Assembly (NCBI GenBank): GCA_014529385.2
Contig: CM043967.1
Span: 88,525,278-88,589,277 of the forward strand
Source: Adiantum capillus-veneris
Lineage: Eukaryota > Streptophyta > Polypodiopsida > Polypodiales > Pteridaceae
DNA: 64,000 nucleotides
Reading direction: 5' to 3'
A program made the position numbers and the translations under genes. Of this stretch, positions 8,737-18,639 are shown in pieces. The stretch's first letter is position 1; every line of letters begins with the position of its first letter. The notes under the pieces were generated by a model that saw only the letters and a program-made list of their open reading frames with translations, was not told where the DNA came from and searched no databases.

Positions 8737-10446
8737 ATGGTAGTAAACACTACAAGTCCTTCCACCTCAACTTCTGACAAAATGGTAAAGCCTACTTTTA
8801 TCGCTCCTAAGTTTGATGAGTCCATGCTAGATGAGCTTGTGAAGGGGATGCGTGACTTGAAGGTGAAGTTTGCAAAGCTTGAAGAAAAAGGCCAACCATC
8901 AGGGCCACTTTCTAAGCAAAGACAACAGCCCAAAGAAGGGTTTGTTAATAGATGTATTTGGTGTGATAGTACAAACCATGTAAGAAGGGATTGTGATGAT
9001 TTTAGTGATGCTTTGTCAAAAGATGTTGTCTTTTTTAAGGATGGTAAAATCCACTTAAGAGAGACAGGTCTACCCTTGAGAACTAACTTTGGGAAGGGGG
9101 GAATGCAAACCTTAGTTGAAGATATGGCAACCAAGCATGCCACCTCTTCAGTTGAGGCAGCTACTTATGGAGTAAAAATTGAACATTTTTGTGATGAAGA
9201 GGTGAGTGACAATCATGGTCAAATTTGGCCAAATGTCATGCAATTAGCTACAAAGGGGAAGCTTACAAAAGAGATTCTACATGAAGCAGGTGATTGCATA
9301 CGTCTAGAAACAGGATGGAATGATCCAGTGGACTCATTGTCAGTGCATGCCTACATTACAAAATGCCAACAAAATGAGGCAATTGTAGAAGAGAAGCACA
9401 GACGTGAGAATGCTGATGAAGGACCATCAAAAAGAGCTTCTAGAAGTGGGGGAAGAAGCGACTCAATGCCTTCTCAAACACCCTCAACACAAGGAGCATC
9501 TCCACCTGAAGTACTCATGGAGGAGTCTACAACAGGAAAGAAGAAAGAGCCAATGAAAGGTAAGACAAAAGGCCCAACTTATAAATTACAATCTGATATT
9601 CAGGTTGCTACAGATTTAAAGAAAGTCTTGGAGGAAAGGATCTTGAATAGCAAGATTGAGTTTACTCTGGGAGAAGTTCTTGGCATTGCAAAGCGTGAAT
9701 TCCATGAGGAGATCATTGACATCATCAAGAGAAAGAGGCAAACCCTTGCTGAAGTTTCTCGTCCACAAGTTGAAGGGGAAACCTCAAAGACACAAGGGAT
9801 GCAACTGCAAAATAAGGAGAATGATGGAGCTGTGGTAGGATGCTACCAATCTAGTGGGAGAGTGAAGCAAGTGTATTTCTCAAATGATGATGAAGAAGTT
9901 GAAGATATTCCTAGGAGTTACTATTCACGAAGTCATTGGGCAAGGGCTACTACAGAAACTTTGGTCAAGGTAGGTGATCTTGAAGAGCCATTTGTTGCCT
10001 TGATTGACCATGGTTCAGAAATAAACATAATGTCAAAGAGTCTCTACAACAAGTGCAAATGGCCGATGGACACAGATCATGGCTGGATGGTAAAAGTGGC
10101 GAACAATTCATCTGGTGAATTGTATGCAGCATGTCCAGGTGTGAAGGTAACAATAGGTGATGTAAAGATTGACCAAAACTTCTTTGTACAGGATACATCT
10201 TCATATCATCTCATCCTTGGACAGCCCTACATTGTGGGAGTTCGAATGGAAACAAAGGTTATGGACGATGGTTCAGCATATGCTAGAATACGTAGCAAAG
10301 ATGGTAAACGAGCTGTCCAATTCCTCACAGTTTGTGTAAACCATGAAAGAAATCGTGACAACCTCAGAGAACATCCTCTACCAAAGGTGAGCAAAGAGTT
10401 TCATGATCATAGAGAAATGATGGGTTTTGGCCAAGTACCATTGTAA
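8737..10446 (+). CDS. gag-pro: RE-A Gag C-terminus (zinc knuckle) and aspartic protease
   Basis: A 569-codon ORF in the same frame as the upstream gag. It has a CCHC zinc knuckle, CIWCDSTNHVRRDC, at 8953-8994 for RNA binding, a charged middle, and a retropepsin domain: ALIDHGSEINIM (catalytic D codon 10006-10008) and LILGQPYI. The usual active-site triplet is D-S/T-G; here it is D-H-G, which may reduce or alter activity. The ORF ends at TAA (10444-10446) just after a slippery heptamer, and the RT frame lies at -1. The ATG at 8737 is only the first after two nonsense codons; the true protein start is in the upstream gag. Confidence 0.88.
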   Translation: MVVNTTSPSTSTSDKMVKPTFIAPKFDESMLDELVKGMRDLKVKFAKLEEKGQPSGPLSKQRQQPKEGFVNRCIWCDSTNHVRRDCDDFSDALSKDVVFFKDGKIHLRETGLPLRTNFGKGGMQTLVEDMATKHATSSVEAATYGVKIEHFCDEEVSDNHGQIWPNVMQLATKGKLTKEILHEAGDCIRLETGWNDPVDSLSVHAYITKCQQNEAIVEEKHRRENADEGPSKRASRSGGRSDSMPSQTPSTQGASPPEVLMEESTTGKKKEPMKGKTKGPTYKLQSDIQVATDLKKVLEERILNSKIEFTLGEVLGIAKREFHEEIIDIIKRKRQTLAEVSRPQVEGETSKTQGMQLQNKENDGAVVGCYQSSGRVKQVYFSNDDEEVEDIPRSYYSRSHWARATTETLVKVGDLEEPFVALIDHGSEINIMSKSLYNKCKWPMDTDHGWMVKVANNSSGELYAACPGVKVTIGDVKIDQNFFVQDTSSYHLILGQPYIVGVRMETKVMDDGSAYARIRSKDGKRAVQFLTVCVNHERNRDNLREHPLPKVSKEFHDHREMMGFGQVPL

Positions 10447-11516
10447 AGCGGGATTGCAGTGGTACAGAAAGAAAAAGGGTCTCGCCTGATCCAAAAATAG
10501 GTGAAGCATTTTCAACGAGCTCCTTGGTAACAAAGAATGGATCAGTATGTTTTACAAAACTTGAAGATTTGAAGAGATGTGAGAAGCAATATGTGCATAA
10601 TGTACAAATAGGCATGAAAAAGAGTGGGTTGCTAGAGCCTACTGAAAATGTTTTGGGTTTGTGTGAACAAGTTTCTTTTGTAGATACTATGGGTGAGCTT
10701 GATGCTATAATGAGGTCTAGTTTGCATCTTGAAAATGAAGTTGTGGAAGTTTGCTCTATGGAAATGTATCAAGTAATAGAAGCCTTTAAAGAAAGCCAAA
10801 CAGTAGGCCCAGAAGTCCATGTTGAAACTAAATACAAGAGTGTAGCAAAGAAGGTGAAACCAGTAGCTTCACCCTTACCACCCAACAACATGGAAAAGAT
10901 TGAACAGGCTTCTTTACAACCAAGTTTGCGGAATCCTAAAAAGATCGGGCATACCTTCACAAAGGAGTCTTTTCAAGAGTTGCAGATTGGTTGCGAGGAG
11001 TTTCTAACACAGGAGGAGACAAAGTGCTTCAAAGAAATGCTTTCAAAGCATGGTAAGGCTTTTGCATTTGAGCCACATGAGATAGGATGTGTTGATCCTT
11101 ATATTGTAGCTCCTATGGTAATTTTCACAATACCTCATGTGCCTTGGAATCTGCGGCCTATTCCGGTTCCAAAGGCTCATTTGCCAAAGCTAGTAGAGCT
11201 ACTGAATGAGAAAATCAAAATGGGAATCTTGGAGCCTTCTTGTGCTCCATACTCAAACAGGTGGTTCACAGTTCCAAAGAAGAATGGTTCTCTACGCTTC
11301 ATCCAAGATATGCAACCAGTGAACAAGGTGACAATTAGAAATGTAGGTACAGGTCCAATTGTGGATGAATTTGCAGAGGCGTTTGCAGGGAGGGCAATCT
11401 ACTCAATGGGGGATCTCTACTCAGGGTATGATCAATTTCAGCTTGCAATCGAAAGCAGAGACTTGACAACCATGAGGACACCTTTGGGTTTGGTAAGGAT
11501 GTGTACCTTGCCATAG
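10413..11516 (+). CDS. pol: RE-A reverse transcriptase, N-terminal part (-1 frame)
   Basis: This frame opens at 10413, overlaps the protease ORF by 34 nt, and is probably entered by -1 frameshifting; its first ATG is at 10524. It encodes the pol linker and the start of RT: HEIGCVDPYIVAPMVIFTI, GILEPSCAPYSNRWFTVPKK, RFIQDMQPVNKVTI and AIYSMGDLYSGYDQFQLAI (with the first catalytic Asp in S-M-G-D-L). It stops at TAG (11514-11516) in TLP-stop-GATNSV, where RE-B has AAG, so this is a nonsense mutation. The same frame continues at once into the rest of pol. Confidence 0.88.
   Translation, partial: RNDGFWPSTIVKRDCSGTERKRVSPDPKIGEAFSTSSLVTKNGSVCFTKLEDLKRCEKQYVHNVQIGMKKSGLLEPTENVLGLCEQVSFVDTMGELDAIMRSSLHLENEVVEVCSMEMYQVIEAFKESQTVGPEVHVETKYKSVAKKVKPVASPLPPNNMEKIEQASLQPSLRNPKKIGHTFTKESFQELQIGCEEFLTQEETKCFKEMLSKHGKAFAFEPHEIGCVDPYIVAPMVIFTIPHVPWNLRPIPVPKAHLPKLVELLNEKIKMGILEPSCAPYSNRWFTVPKKNGSLRFIQDMQPVNKVTIRNVGTGPIVDEFAEAFAGRAIYSMGDLYSGYDQFQLAIESRDLTTMRTPLGLVRMCTLP
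10422..10465 (+). promoter_or_regulatory. -1 programmed ribosomal frameshift signal between protease and RT
   Basis: In the gag-pro frame the codons ATG-GGT-TTT give the X-XXY-YYZ heptamer G-GGT-TTT at 10422-10428. A 6-nt spacer (ggccaa) follows, then a hairpin: GTACCATTG (10435-10443) pairs with CAGTGGTAC (10457-10465) over 9 bp including one G-U, with a 13-nt loop that starts at the TAA stop. The -1 frame is open from 10413 through the RT. A slippery heptamer with a stem 5-9 nt downstream is the classic -1 frameshift layout. RE-B has an in-phase T-TTT-TTC heptamer and a partly conserved stem at 30323-30363. Confidence 0.8.
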
Positions 11517-13973
11517 GGAGCAACCAACTCGGTTGCACATATGATGAATGGGATGAATAAGGTCTTACGTGACTTTATTCCTCAAATCACAATGCCTTTC
11601 ATTGATGATTTGCCTATCAAAGGATGTGAAGAAAGTGACAAAGATGAAGCTTTGGATCTCAAGGGATGTCACAGGTTTGTGGTAAATCACATAAATGATT
11701 GTGATAAAATTTTGTCTAGGTTGGAGGAAGTGAATCTTACATTGTCAGGGAAAAAGTCTATGTTTGGTGTCAAAGAAGTGCTCATTGTGGGGCACATGTG
11801 CGGGCCATATGGTAGGAAACCTTGTCCATCAAAGGTAGATGCCATCCAAAGAATGAAAGAAACATGCACTAGCATCACTGAGGTTAGAAGGTTTCTGGGA
11901 GCATGTGTCTTCTATGTTATTTGGATTCCACATTATGCACATGTAGCTGATCCTCTTTATCAGCTGCTTAGAAAGAATCAAAAGTTTAAATGGACAGAAG
12001 CACATGTAAAATCCATGAAAAAGCTAAAGGAGTTACTCCAGTCAGCAACGACTTTGAGAAAGGTAGACTATGAGTGTCAAAGGCCAGTGATTGTGACAGT
12101 AGATACCAGCCCTACAGGGATTGGATGGGCAATAGGGCAAGATGACAAAGAAGGACACAGGTATGTGGTAAGATTTGGAGCAAAGGTACTAAGTGCTCGC
12201 CAAAGAAACTATCCACAGATAAAGAGAGAGTTATGGGGTATGGTTACAGCCTTGAAAAGTGGAAAAGAGTACCTAATTGGTGCATGTGTGGTTGTAGAAA
12301 CAGATTGTCTACCACTTCTTGGGATGATTACAAGCTGCTCAACACCAGACATTGCTATGTTGCGGTGGATTGCCTACATTAAGTCCTTAAATCTCGAGTT
12401 TAAGCACATTGCAGGTAAAGACAATACAGTGGCAGATATGCTATCAAGGGCAAGGTATGAAGATGAGTCACAAATGATTGATGAGGGAGATGATGTAGGC
12501 ACAAAATTCTATTCTATCTCTCATGTCAAAGGTAACAATGTCAACATGACTAATCCACTTGAATTGTTCTTGAAAGATCTTTATGAAGGTGATTGGCTTC
12601 TTATTGGAAGCTACTTGAGCACTCTAACAAAACAGGATGATTGGTCTGAACATGAATTCAAGAGGATACGCAGGAAAGCATATGGTTACTTTTTGAGGGA
12701 TGGTTACTTGTGGAAGCATCCTAAACAAAAGGGTGCTACACCACAAAGGGTTATATGTAAAAAAGAGACTCAAGTAAAGCTCATGAAAGAGTTTCATGAG
12801 AGTCTATGGGCTGGACACAGGGGTGTGTGGGCAACCTTCTCCAAGTTGAAAGAAAAATACTGGTGGAAGGGTATGTATAAAGATGTATCTCAGTTTGTAG
12901 AGTCATGTGTAACTTGTCAAATGTATTCAAATGTTCGACATCGTGATGGATTGCACCCTACATATCCACTAGCCATGCACTATAAATGGGTTGTGGATCT
13001 AGTCACGATGCCTTTAGGACTCTGGCAGATGAGGTACTTGGTTCTTGCACGAGAGGACCTAACTAATCAGGTTGAAGGAAGAGCATTAAGAGCTAAAACC
13101 ACAGAAGCTGTGTGCAAATTCCTTCTTGATGAGGTGATTTGCCGTTATGGTTGTGTGGGAAAGATCACTGCAGACAGAGGTGAACTAGATGCCGAAGAAG
13201 CAAGGGAGTTATTTTCTAGATTAGGAATCAAGCTTTCTCTTACTACAGCTTACAACCCTGAAGGCAATGGAAAGAGTGAAAGAGGGCACCCTCCTATCAT
13301 CAAAGCTTTGGCCAAGGCTTGCGAAGGAAGAGTTGGTGAGTGGCCAAAACTGTTACCATACGCTTTATGGGCTGATCGTACAACACATAGCTCAGTAACT
13401 GGATACATGCGTGCGGAGCTAATGTATGGTCAAAAGCCAGTGATGCCGATTGAAGATACAATTCCCACATGGAATGTACTACCTTGGCAAGAGGGGCTTA
13501 GCAGGGAAGATCTCCTTGCACTACGTATAAGGCAGCTAGAGAGAAGACCTGGAGACATTGAAGCTGCAAAAGAACGACTCAAAAATGCAAGGTTGAAAAA
13601 CAAGGACTATTTTGATAAGCGACATCGGCTCAGGAGCAAAGCAATTGACAAAGGTGACTGGGTTTTAGTGTATGATAGTAGCCTTGATAACCAACACACA
13701 GTCATGCGTAAGTTTTCAAAAAGATGGTTTGGACCATATGTTGTAAAACATGTGCATGAAAATGCTACTTACAGCTTGTCTGAACTAGATGGCACAGAAG
13801 TAAAGATTCCCATTGCAGGAAAAAGGATCAAAATGTTTAAGAGAAGAGGAGACAATGATCCAGAAAATGCTGATGAGGAAGAAGAGCAAAACACAAGTGA
13901 AGATCAAAGTGAAAATGAAGCTCTGGAATCATCCAGTGAAGGTGAAAGCAAGGAAGATGTACAAGAGGGCTGA
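11517..13973 (+). CDS. pol: RE-A pol: RT C-terminus, RNase H and integrase
   Basis: Same frame as the upstream RT; first ATG at 11541, 810 codons. The RT catalytic motif reads F-I-D-D (11598-11609). RNase H follows with VTVDTSPTGIGWAIG and ETDCLPLLGM, ending at AGKDNTVADMLSR. The integrase has a zinc-binding block (H-E-S-L-W-A-G-H-R-G ... CVTCQ) and a D, D, E core: VVDLVT, TADRG and GKSERGH. A GPY/F-type module (RWFGPYVV) and an acidic tail rich in E and S close the protein; I see no chromodomain. The enzyme set copies RNA to cDNA and inserts it. Only the upstream stops make this copy defective. Confidence 0.92.
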   Translation, partial: GATNSVAHMMNGMNKVLRDFIPQITMPFIDDLPIKGCEESDKDEALDLKGCHRFVVNHINDCDKILSRLEEVNLTLSGKKSMFGVKEVLIVGHMCGPYGRKPCPSKVDAIQRMKETCTSITEVRRFLGACVFYVIWIPHYAHVADPLYQLLRKNQKFKWTEAHVKSMKKLKELLQSATTLRKVDYECQRPVIVTVDTSPTGIGWAIGQDDKEGHRYVVRFGAKVLSARQRNYPQIKRELWGMVTALKSGKEYLIGACVVVETDCLPLLGMITSCSTPDIAMLRWIAYIKSLNLEFKHIAGKDNTVADMLSRARYEDESQMIDEGDDVGTKFYSISHVKGNNVNMTNPLELFLKDLYEGDWLLIGSYLSTLTKQDDWSEHEFKRIRRKAYGYFLRDGYLWKHPKQKGATPQRVICKKETQVKLMKEFHESLWAGHRGVWATFSKLKEKYWWKGMYKDVSQFVESCVTCQMYSNVRHRDGLHPTYPLAMHYKWVVDLVTMPLGLWQMRYLVLAREDLTNQVEGRALRAKTTEAVCKFLLDEVICRYGCVGKITADRGELDAEEARELFSRLGIKLSLTTAYNPEGNGKSERGHPPIIKALAKACEGRVGEWPKLLPYALWADRTTHSSVTGYMRAELMYGQKPVMPIEDTIPTWNVLPWQEGLSREDLLALRIRQLERRPGDIEAAKERLKNARLKNKDYFDKRHRLRSKAIDKGDWVLVYDSSLDNQHTVMRKFSKRWFGPYVVKHVHENATYSLSELDGTEVKIPIAGKRIKMFKRRGDNDPENADEEEEQNTSEDQSENEALESSSEGESKEDVQEG

Positions 13974-14019
13974 TCTTACAAAGAAATAATTTGGCACATA
14001 CCGGAGGATGTGCAGGTTT

Positions 14020-14031
14020 AGAGGGGGTGGA
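14020..14031 (+). promoter_or_regulatory. RE-A polypurine tract
   Basis: AGAGGGGGTGGA lies directly before the 3' LTR TGTCG. It is the expected primer for plus-strand DNA synthesis. Confidence 0.85.
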
Positions 14032-15409
14032 TGTCGTGCTGTGACATGTACATAGTGGGAACACATGCTACAAGAGTTATCTTGTAATTTTTTAGATACA
14101 TAATTATATTTCCTATAATGTACATATGCATATGTAAGTATAAAAATAAGCTTTCTATCTCATCTTATTATTTATCTCAAGGGTAATGTATTCTTACTTT
14201 ACCATCAAAAAATACTATGGGAAAAGTGTCAATAGCTCCGCCTCTTTAACTTGGGGCAAAAAGCATTGATTCTTTATTTCTACTATTTCATTATCATCTC
14301 ACACCCTAGCTAGATCATATATCTAGGGTAAACTCCAATATATATATATTCTATGTATTTTTTATACTTTTCTTATATTTCTTTTTAAATAGCTACTAGG
14401 AGAGAATCAAATCCTAGTGGGACACTAGGTGGCATGATTTCAAAGATACACTTATTTTAATGCATTATTGCAAGCATGGTTACAAAACTTTGTCAAGGAG
14501 AAATGTCATGCTTTCATATGGCATGAGGTGTCCTTGGGAATTAAATGAAAGTCAAGGCTAAGGAGACCACATGAAGACTTTTGCTGCCATAAATGGACCC
14601 TATTTTGATGAATTTTTTACACAAGGTTCCAATCCTAATTGGAGAATGATTTTAAAATGAAAAACGTAGCTAATGAGCTGAAGTTTCTGCCCATATTTTT
14701 ACTTTTTTATTTGGAGCTACGGTTGAGGAGATATGATCAAAATACTGGACCCCAGTCTGCCCACATCATGCAAGGACAGCTCATTTCCAACTTTTCCAAT
14801 TCCTGTTCACACTGGCTCCTCTCTTCTTGTGTAAACCCTTGTGGGTTCCCTTCACCTATAAAAGGGGACCTCTTCTTCCTTGGAAAAAAAAACTCAAGCA
14901 TTCAAGCCATTGATGAGAGGAATTCTTGAGGGAGTGAGTAGTAATGCCTAATTGTACTTAGCCCCATTAACATAAGCCCAAGCCTACACTTTCTGCTAGA
15001 GGAAAACTAGCCATTCTTGTACGCCATCCTTGGAGGATAAACTCTAATCAAAGAAGGTGTTGTACTTGGCGTATCAATCAACGTTGAATTCTCCCCTCTT
15101 CTTCTCTCTCCCATCAATAATGGTGCCGAAGGGTTTCAAGTAAGATGTGTTCTACATTGATGTTTTCTTGATTTCTTGTTGTTTTCATTTTCATCTCTAA
15201 TCCAACATATATATATGTATCTAATCTCATCTCCTTAACCAAACCTATCTCTCTCATTCTTAGTAATTCATCCTCTCTAGGTTCTCTTTGCTACAGGTAC
15301 ATCTCTCCCCGCAGTATCCTTATTGCCTACGGGCAAGAATAGGGCTTGGGAGGGAAACTTCTCATCTCTTCACTTCTCTCATATCTACATTTCTCACATA
15401 CTATCCTAG

Positions 15410-15628
15410 ATGAATAACCCACATGATGATCATTTCTATCGCTTTCACTCTGTACGATCTATTAGAATTAACGTATGGATTAGCCGAAAAATACACTTTC
15501 AACAACGTATAGTGTTTCTCTTTGGCCCAGAAAGGCTTAATGAAATACTTCTATCACCGGATCCCATCATACTACCTCTCATAGACTATAATTTTTCTTT
15601 TGATGTAAGCGTAGTTATCTTGCTATGA
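15410..15628 (+). CDS. LTR-encoded small protein A1, 3' LTR copy (72 aa)
   Basis: Second copy of the A1 ORF at 7389. It differs by one residue, reading K-I-H-F-Q-Q as in RE-C, so this copy is the ancestral form. In this LTR the ORF lies downstream of a TATA box (14857), so the 3' LTR could also drive it, reading out into flanking DNA. Function unknown. Confidence 0.7.
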   Translation: MNNPHDDHFYRFHSVRSIRINVWISRKIHFQQRIVFLFGPERLNEILLSPDPIILPLIDYNFSFDVSVVILL

Positions 15629-15837
15629 ACCAAGAGGATTTGTACACACAATTAATCCCAATCACTAGACAAAATATATATATTATGGTAAGCACAAAAC
15701 TACAATTCCAAAGAACAATTCGTAGCCTATTTGGTCAGCCAAGATTGAATGCCATTAACTCATCCATTAACCCTTTCATATTACCCATGATACGCTATGA
15801 CCATAGCCTTGATGTTTTCATCTTCGTATTGTTTTGA
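15625..15837 (+). CDS. LTR-encoded small protein A2, 3' LTR copy (70 aa)
   Basis: Identical in protein sequence to the 5' LTR copy at 7604-7816, with the same ATGA overlap with A1. Function unknown; see the 5' copy for motifs and homologues. Confidence 0.7.
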   Translation: MNQEDLYTQLIPITRQNIYIMVSTKLQFQRTIRSLFGQPRLNAINSSINPFILPMIRYDHSLDVFIFVLF

Positions 15838-16038
15838 CATTCTCTTTTGCGTTCTTCCTTTGTGTGTGTGAATGCAAGAGAGAAAGAGTGAGTCTTCTTT
15901 GGTTGAACTTCTTTCCAAACCCTAGTCTTCATGGCATCTATGGTTTAACTCCTTCATATAGTTTTTGTTGAGTTCTCTCACAAACTCTCACAGCCATAAG
16001 CCCGGTGCTTTCCTGGCAAGACCGCTAATTTCTCGACA

Positions 16039-16310
16039 ACGCCACGTGCATGCGGCCACACAAGGTCTCCACGTGGGATGCCTCTATGGACTGCATGCTA
16101 CCCGTAGTCAATGTCAATAGCCCATGTGGACACGACCCCTCCCTTGCACCCCCCCAGCCCTGCCGTCCCCGCACCACCCTTGACCATGCGTGTACCCAGG
16201 CCCCCTTTCCCCCATCCCTTGCCGCCCTCCTGACCCACTGCACCCACACTCCCCCATTGCTACCTTGCACCCCCCCCCCCCCCCCCCCCCCCCCCCCCAT
16301 TTTTCTATAA
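16039..16310. repeat. GC/C-rich right flank of RE-A with a 29-bp poly-C run
   Basis: Continues the CACGTG-bearing, C-rich host sequence interrupted at 6010. A homopolymer of 29 C lies at 16270-16298. A TATA-like ctataaagg follows at about 16305. No gene is supported in this stretch. Confidence 0.7.
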
Positions 16311-16483
16311 AGGCACCCTTCTTCTTTTTTTTTTCTTTCTTATTATTAGTCTCACTCTCTATATACCCACCTTTTTGTTGTTAAGCTTTAGTGGGAAAGA
16401 CATAAGCACACCAATCTTAAAGAAAATGCCAATCCTAACAAGAAAACAGTCCAAAGGACCACACAACTCAGGAAGAAATTCAT

Positions 16484-17621
16484 GTGCATACCACTCATGA
16501 GAGTGGTTCCTCTCGCGCGACTACATCTATGGTTGGAGTATCCATATTGACGGTAGTGTCTGCCCCTCCCTCGACAGGTATAGTCACATCAATGAACATA
16601 GAAGCAAAAAACAGGGGTAATGACCCTGTTATTGATCTCTTTGAATCTATGGTTGATAGCCACATCTCATCAGGTTGGATTGATTCTCATGTTGTGCCAT
16701 ACAATCACCTACTTCCATGGACCCCTCTATGTCATTGCTTGACCAATTTGGCCATTAGAATGAATGATGATTGTGTAGTCGAACTAATGACCTCTATAGC
16801 CGAAAGAGGGCTCATTTCATTGTGTCCGAAGCTTTTTGTGGAAAAGATCCGATACCATTGATAGACGTAGCACTTATAGAAGAGAGTTGGTGATTTCCAC
16901 CACATTTGATGACCAAATTAGAGACATTCCCGAGCTCTCTCACATGGAGGAGAAAATGTTTGTTGTATGGGACTGCAACCATCCGGCTCCATGTGTGAAA
17001 AGATTGGGGATTGTGGGAGGACCTAGATGAATTCCCTACATCAGGTTGAGTGCATGATTGTGAAGTGTGACCCTATAGACATGGCAACATTTTTGTTGGT
17101 GCTCAGCATGATCAACAAGTAAGTTTCATCACACTTCTATTTGCACACTTGTGTTTTCAATTGTTAATATAAATTGACATTAAAAAATAGGGTGACATGA
17201 GTCCATGTGCCTCACACCACTGTCCACAACATATTAATGATGCAAAAATTAGCACTTTTCGACCCACAATTCTTATTGGACAAATTCAATGAAGAAGATA
17301 GGGCGAAAGCCGAGGGGCGCTTCGTAGGACAGGAATGAACCATTCAAAATGGCTTAAACTGCCTATGTCTTTGCTAGTGCAACTACTATGGAAGGTATTT
17401 CTAAAATTATATTAGGTAAGTACCTTTTTTGTGGAAATCACGTTTTTTGGCTATTTGTATTGCAAGAAGAGTTTGATGCAATGTATTGGCTAAAGACACA
17501 GAATTTGCTAGCCGAGGGGAGTAGAGAGTACCACATGCACAAAAAATACTACAAGGCAATGGCTGTGAAAGAGACCAAAACCTTTTTTGTACGCAAGGGG
17601 CTAGAGGTAGTATGTGTGTGA
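16484..17621 (+). pseudogene. Unrecognised coding-like remnant in several frames
   Basis: Frames at 16484-16861 (125 codons), 16836-17030 (64) and 17388-17621 (77) are adjacent, same-strand and have protein-like composition. Readable blocks include DPVIDLFESMVDSHISSGWI, ELVISTTFDDQIRDIPELSH and EEFDAMYWLKTQNLLAEGS. The first two overlap in different frames, pointing to a frameshift. A TATA-like ctataaagg at about 16305 lies 180 bp upstream of the first ATG, and gtaagt at about 17415 could be a splice donor. I do not recognise the family. It may be a decayed host gene or the coding part of an uncommon transposon. Confidence 0.35.
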
Positions 17622-17829
17622 ATGATGAGTGATTCTTGATGCTCCAAAATTATGGTGATGAGAGTTGCAATGGAGAGCCCACACTATGTCTAGGAGAGGA
17701 AAGTTTGTAGGTCTAAGTCATGGATAAAAACTTGAGGGAAGCAAGTTTGTATGTGACCAAAAGCTGATCACTCTAGTAGTGTGTGGTACTAAGACTCTCA
17801 AACTCGGAGTGAGAATAATATGCACAATC

Positions 17830-18610
17830 AATTTGAATCTTCTCCATTGCCCCAATGCCCTATCTTGCATCGAAGGGAGTGGGAGCTAAGATGAATGGCT
17901 ACAATAGTGCATGTCGTTGACAAGGGGATAGGATCAAGCATGAAAGGTTGAGTACAATTTCCTCTTTTAGCAAAGCAACATGGTTTTGTAGTTGGAGGCA
18001 ATATGAGTGGTGTAATGTATGGAGTGTTACCCAGTAGCTTCCTCACAAGCCGTAATACATTGGTGTTGTATAAAAAATTCATTCACTCGGCAGTCAATTG
18101 AGGAATCACGTAGCAAGTGTAATGCATCCCATCTCCCAAACCACTTCTTTATCTCTTGCATCCATCATGTGCTCAAGATATTTCTTTTATGCGCCTTCCA
18201 AACTTTTCTACTTGCTTCCCATGCAATTGTAGGAAGTTGATTTAAAGGGTTTTAATGCATATTTATCATGTACCCACAACCCTTTGCATGACTATAACCT
18301 CAATTGGAAGAGATGCCCACTCAAGAAGTTGGAGCATAAATGGTGTTTGTGTCTTAACTTGGAATTTTTTTGTAAGAAAATGAATTTGGACATTCTGAAA
18401 CTCTTTCCAAGTAGACTTTGACTCATGCTCTGGCCCCACACTTCAACTCCATAAAGAAGAATTGGTGTCACCAATGTGTCAAATAGGTACTTCTTGAAAA
18501 CCTAATCTTATTCTTAAATACATCGTATTCTCTCTTTTCTGCTTCCAAACAATGCATAGCACATTCATGCCACTTGTAATTGGTCAAAACCTCTAGGACT
18601 TAAAGCTCTC
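17830..18610 (-). pseudogene. LINE (non-LTR retrotransposon) C-terminal remnant
   Basis: The minus strand encodes TPILLYGVEVWGQS (frame 18474-18292), the typical P-x-L-L-Y-G-x-E-x-W-G motif downstream of the LINE reverse transcriptase. Upstream (higher coordinates) is a decayed block with NYKWHECAMHCLEAEKR, and downstream a short KSFRMSKFIFLQKNSKLR block resembling the usual E-R-x-Q-x-x-F-L region. Frameshifts and stops break it up. It is opposite in orientation to the LINE RT at 19190. Confidence 0.6.
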
Positions 18611-18639
18611 CAAAATATAAGACAGTGTTTTCCATAGAA

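Larger units (their letters stand above)
6011..16038 (+). mobile_element. RE-A: complete young Ty3/gypsy retrotransposon (10,028 bp)
   Basis: Order: 5' LTR, primer-binding site, gag, gag-protease, RT, RNase H, integrase, polypurine tract, 3' LTR. Both LTRs are 2,007 bp, begin TGTCG and end with CGACA (5' copy TTGACA), and are flanked by ACGC (6007-6010 and 16039-16042). By eye the LTRs differ at about 14 sites (0.7%), so insertion was recent. Three in-frame stops interrupt the coding region, so this copy cannot make full proteins without recoding or help in trans. The integrase (VVDLVTMPLG, then TADRG, then GKSERGH) looks unlike common seed-plant chromoviruses and reminds me of fungal-type gypsy elements; that affinity is an impression. 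Confidence 0.95.
14032..16038 (+). repeat. RE-A 3' LTR
   Basis: 2,007 bp, from TGTCGTGCTG to CTCGACA, about 99.3% identical to the 5' LTR by eye. It keeps the intact TGTCG/CGACA terminal inverted repeat. The right target-site copy ACGC follows at 16039-16042. Confidence 0.95.

Noticed and set aside
8655-9143. Antisense ORFs inside RE-A gag and pol
   Set aside because: Shadows of the sense coding region without motifs of their own.
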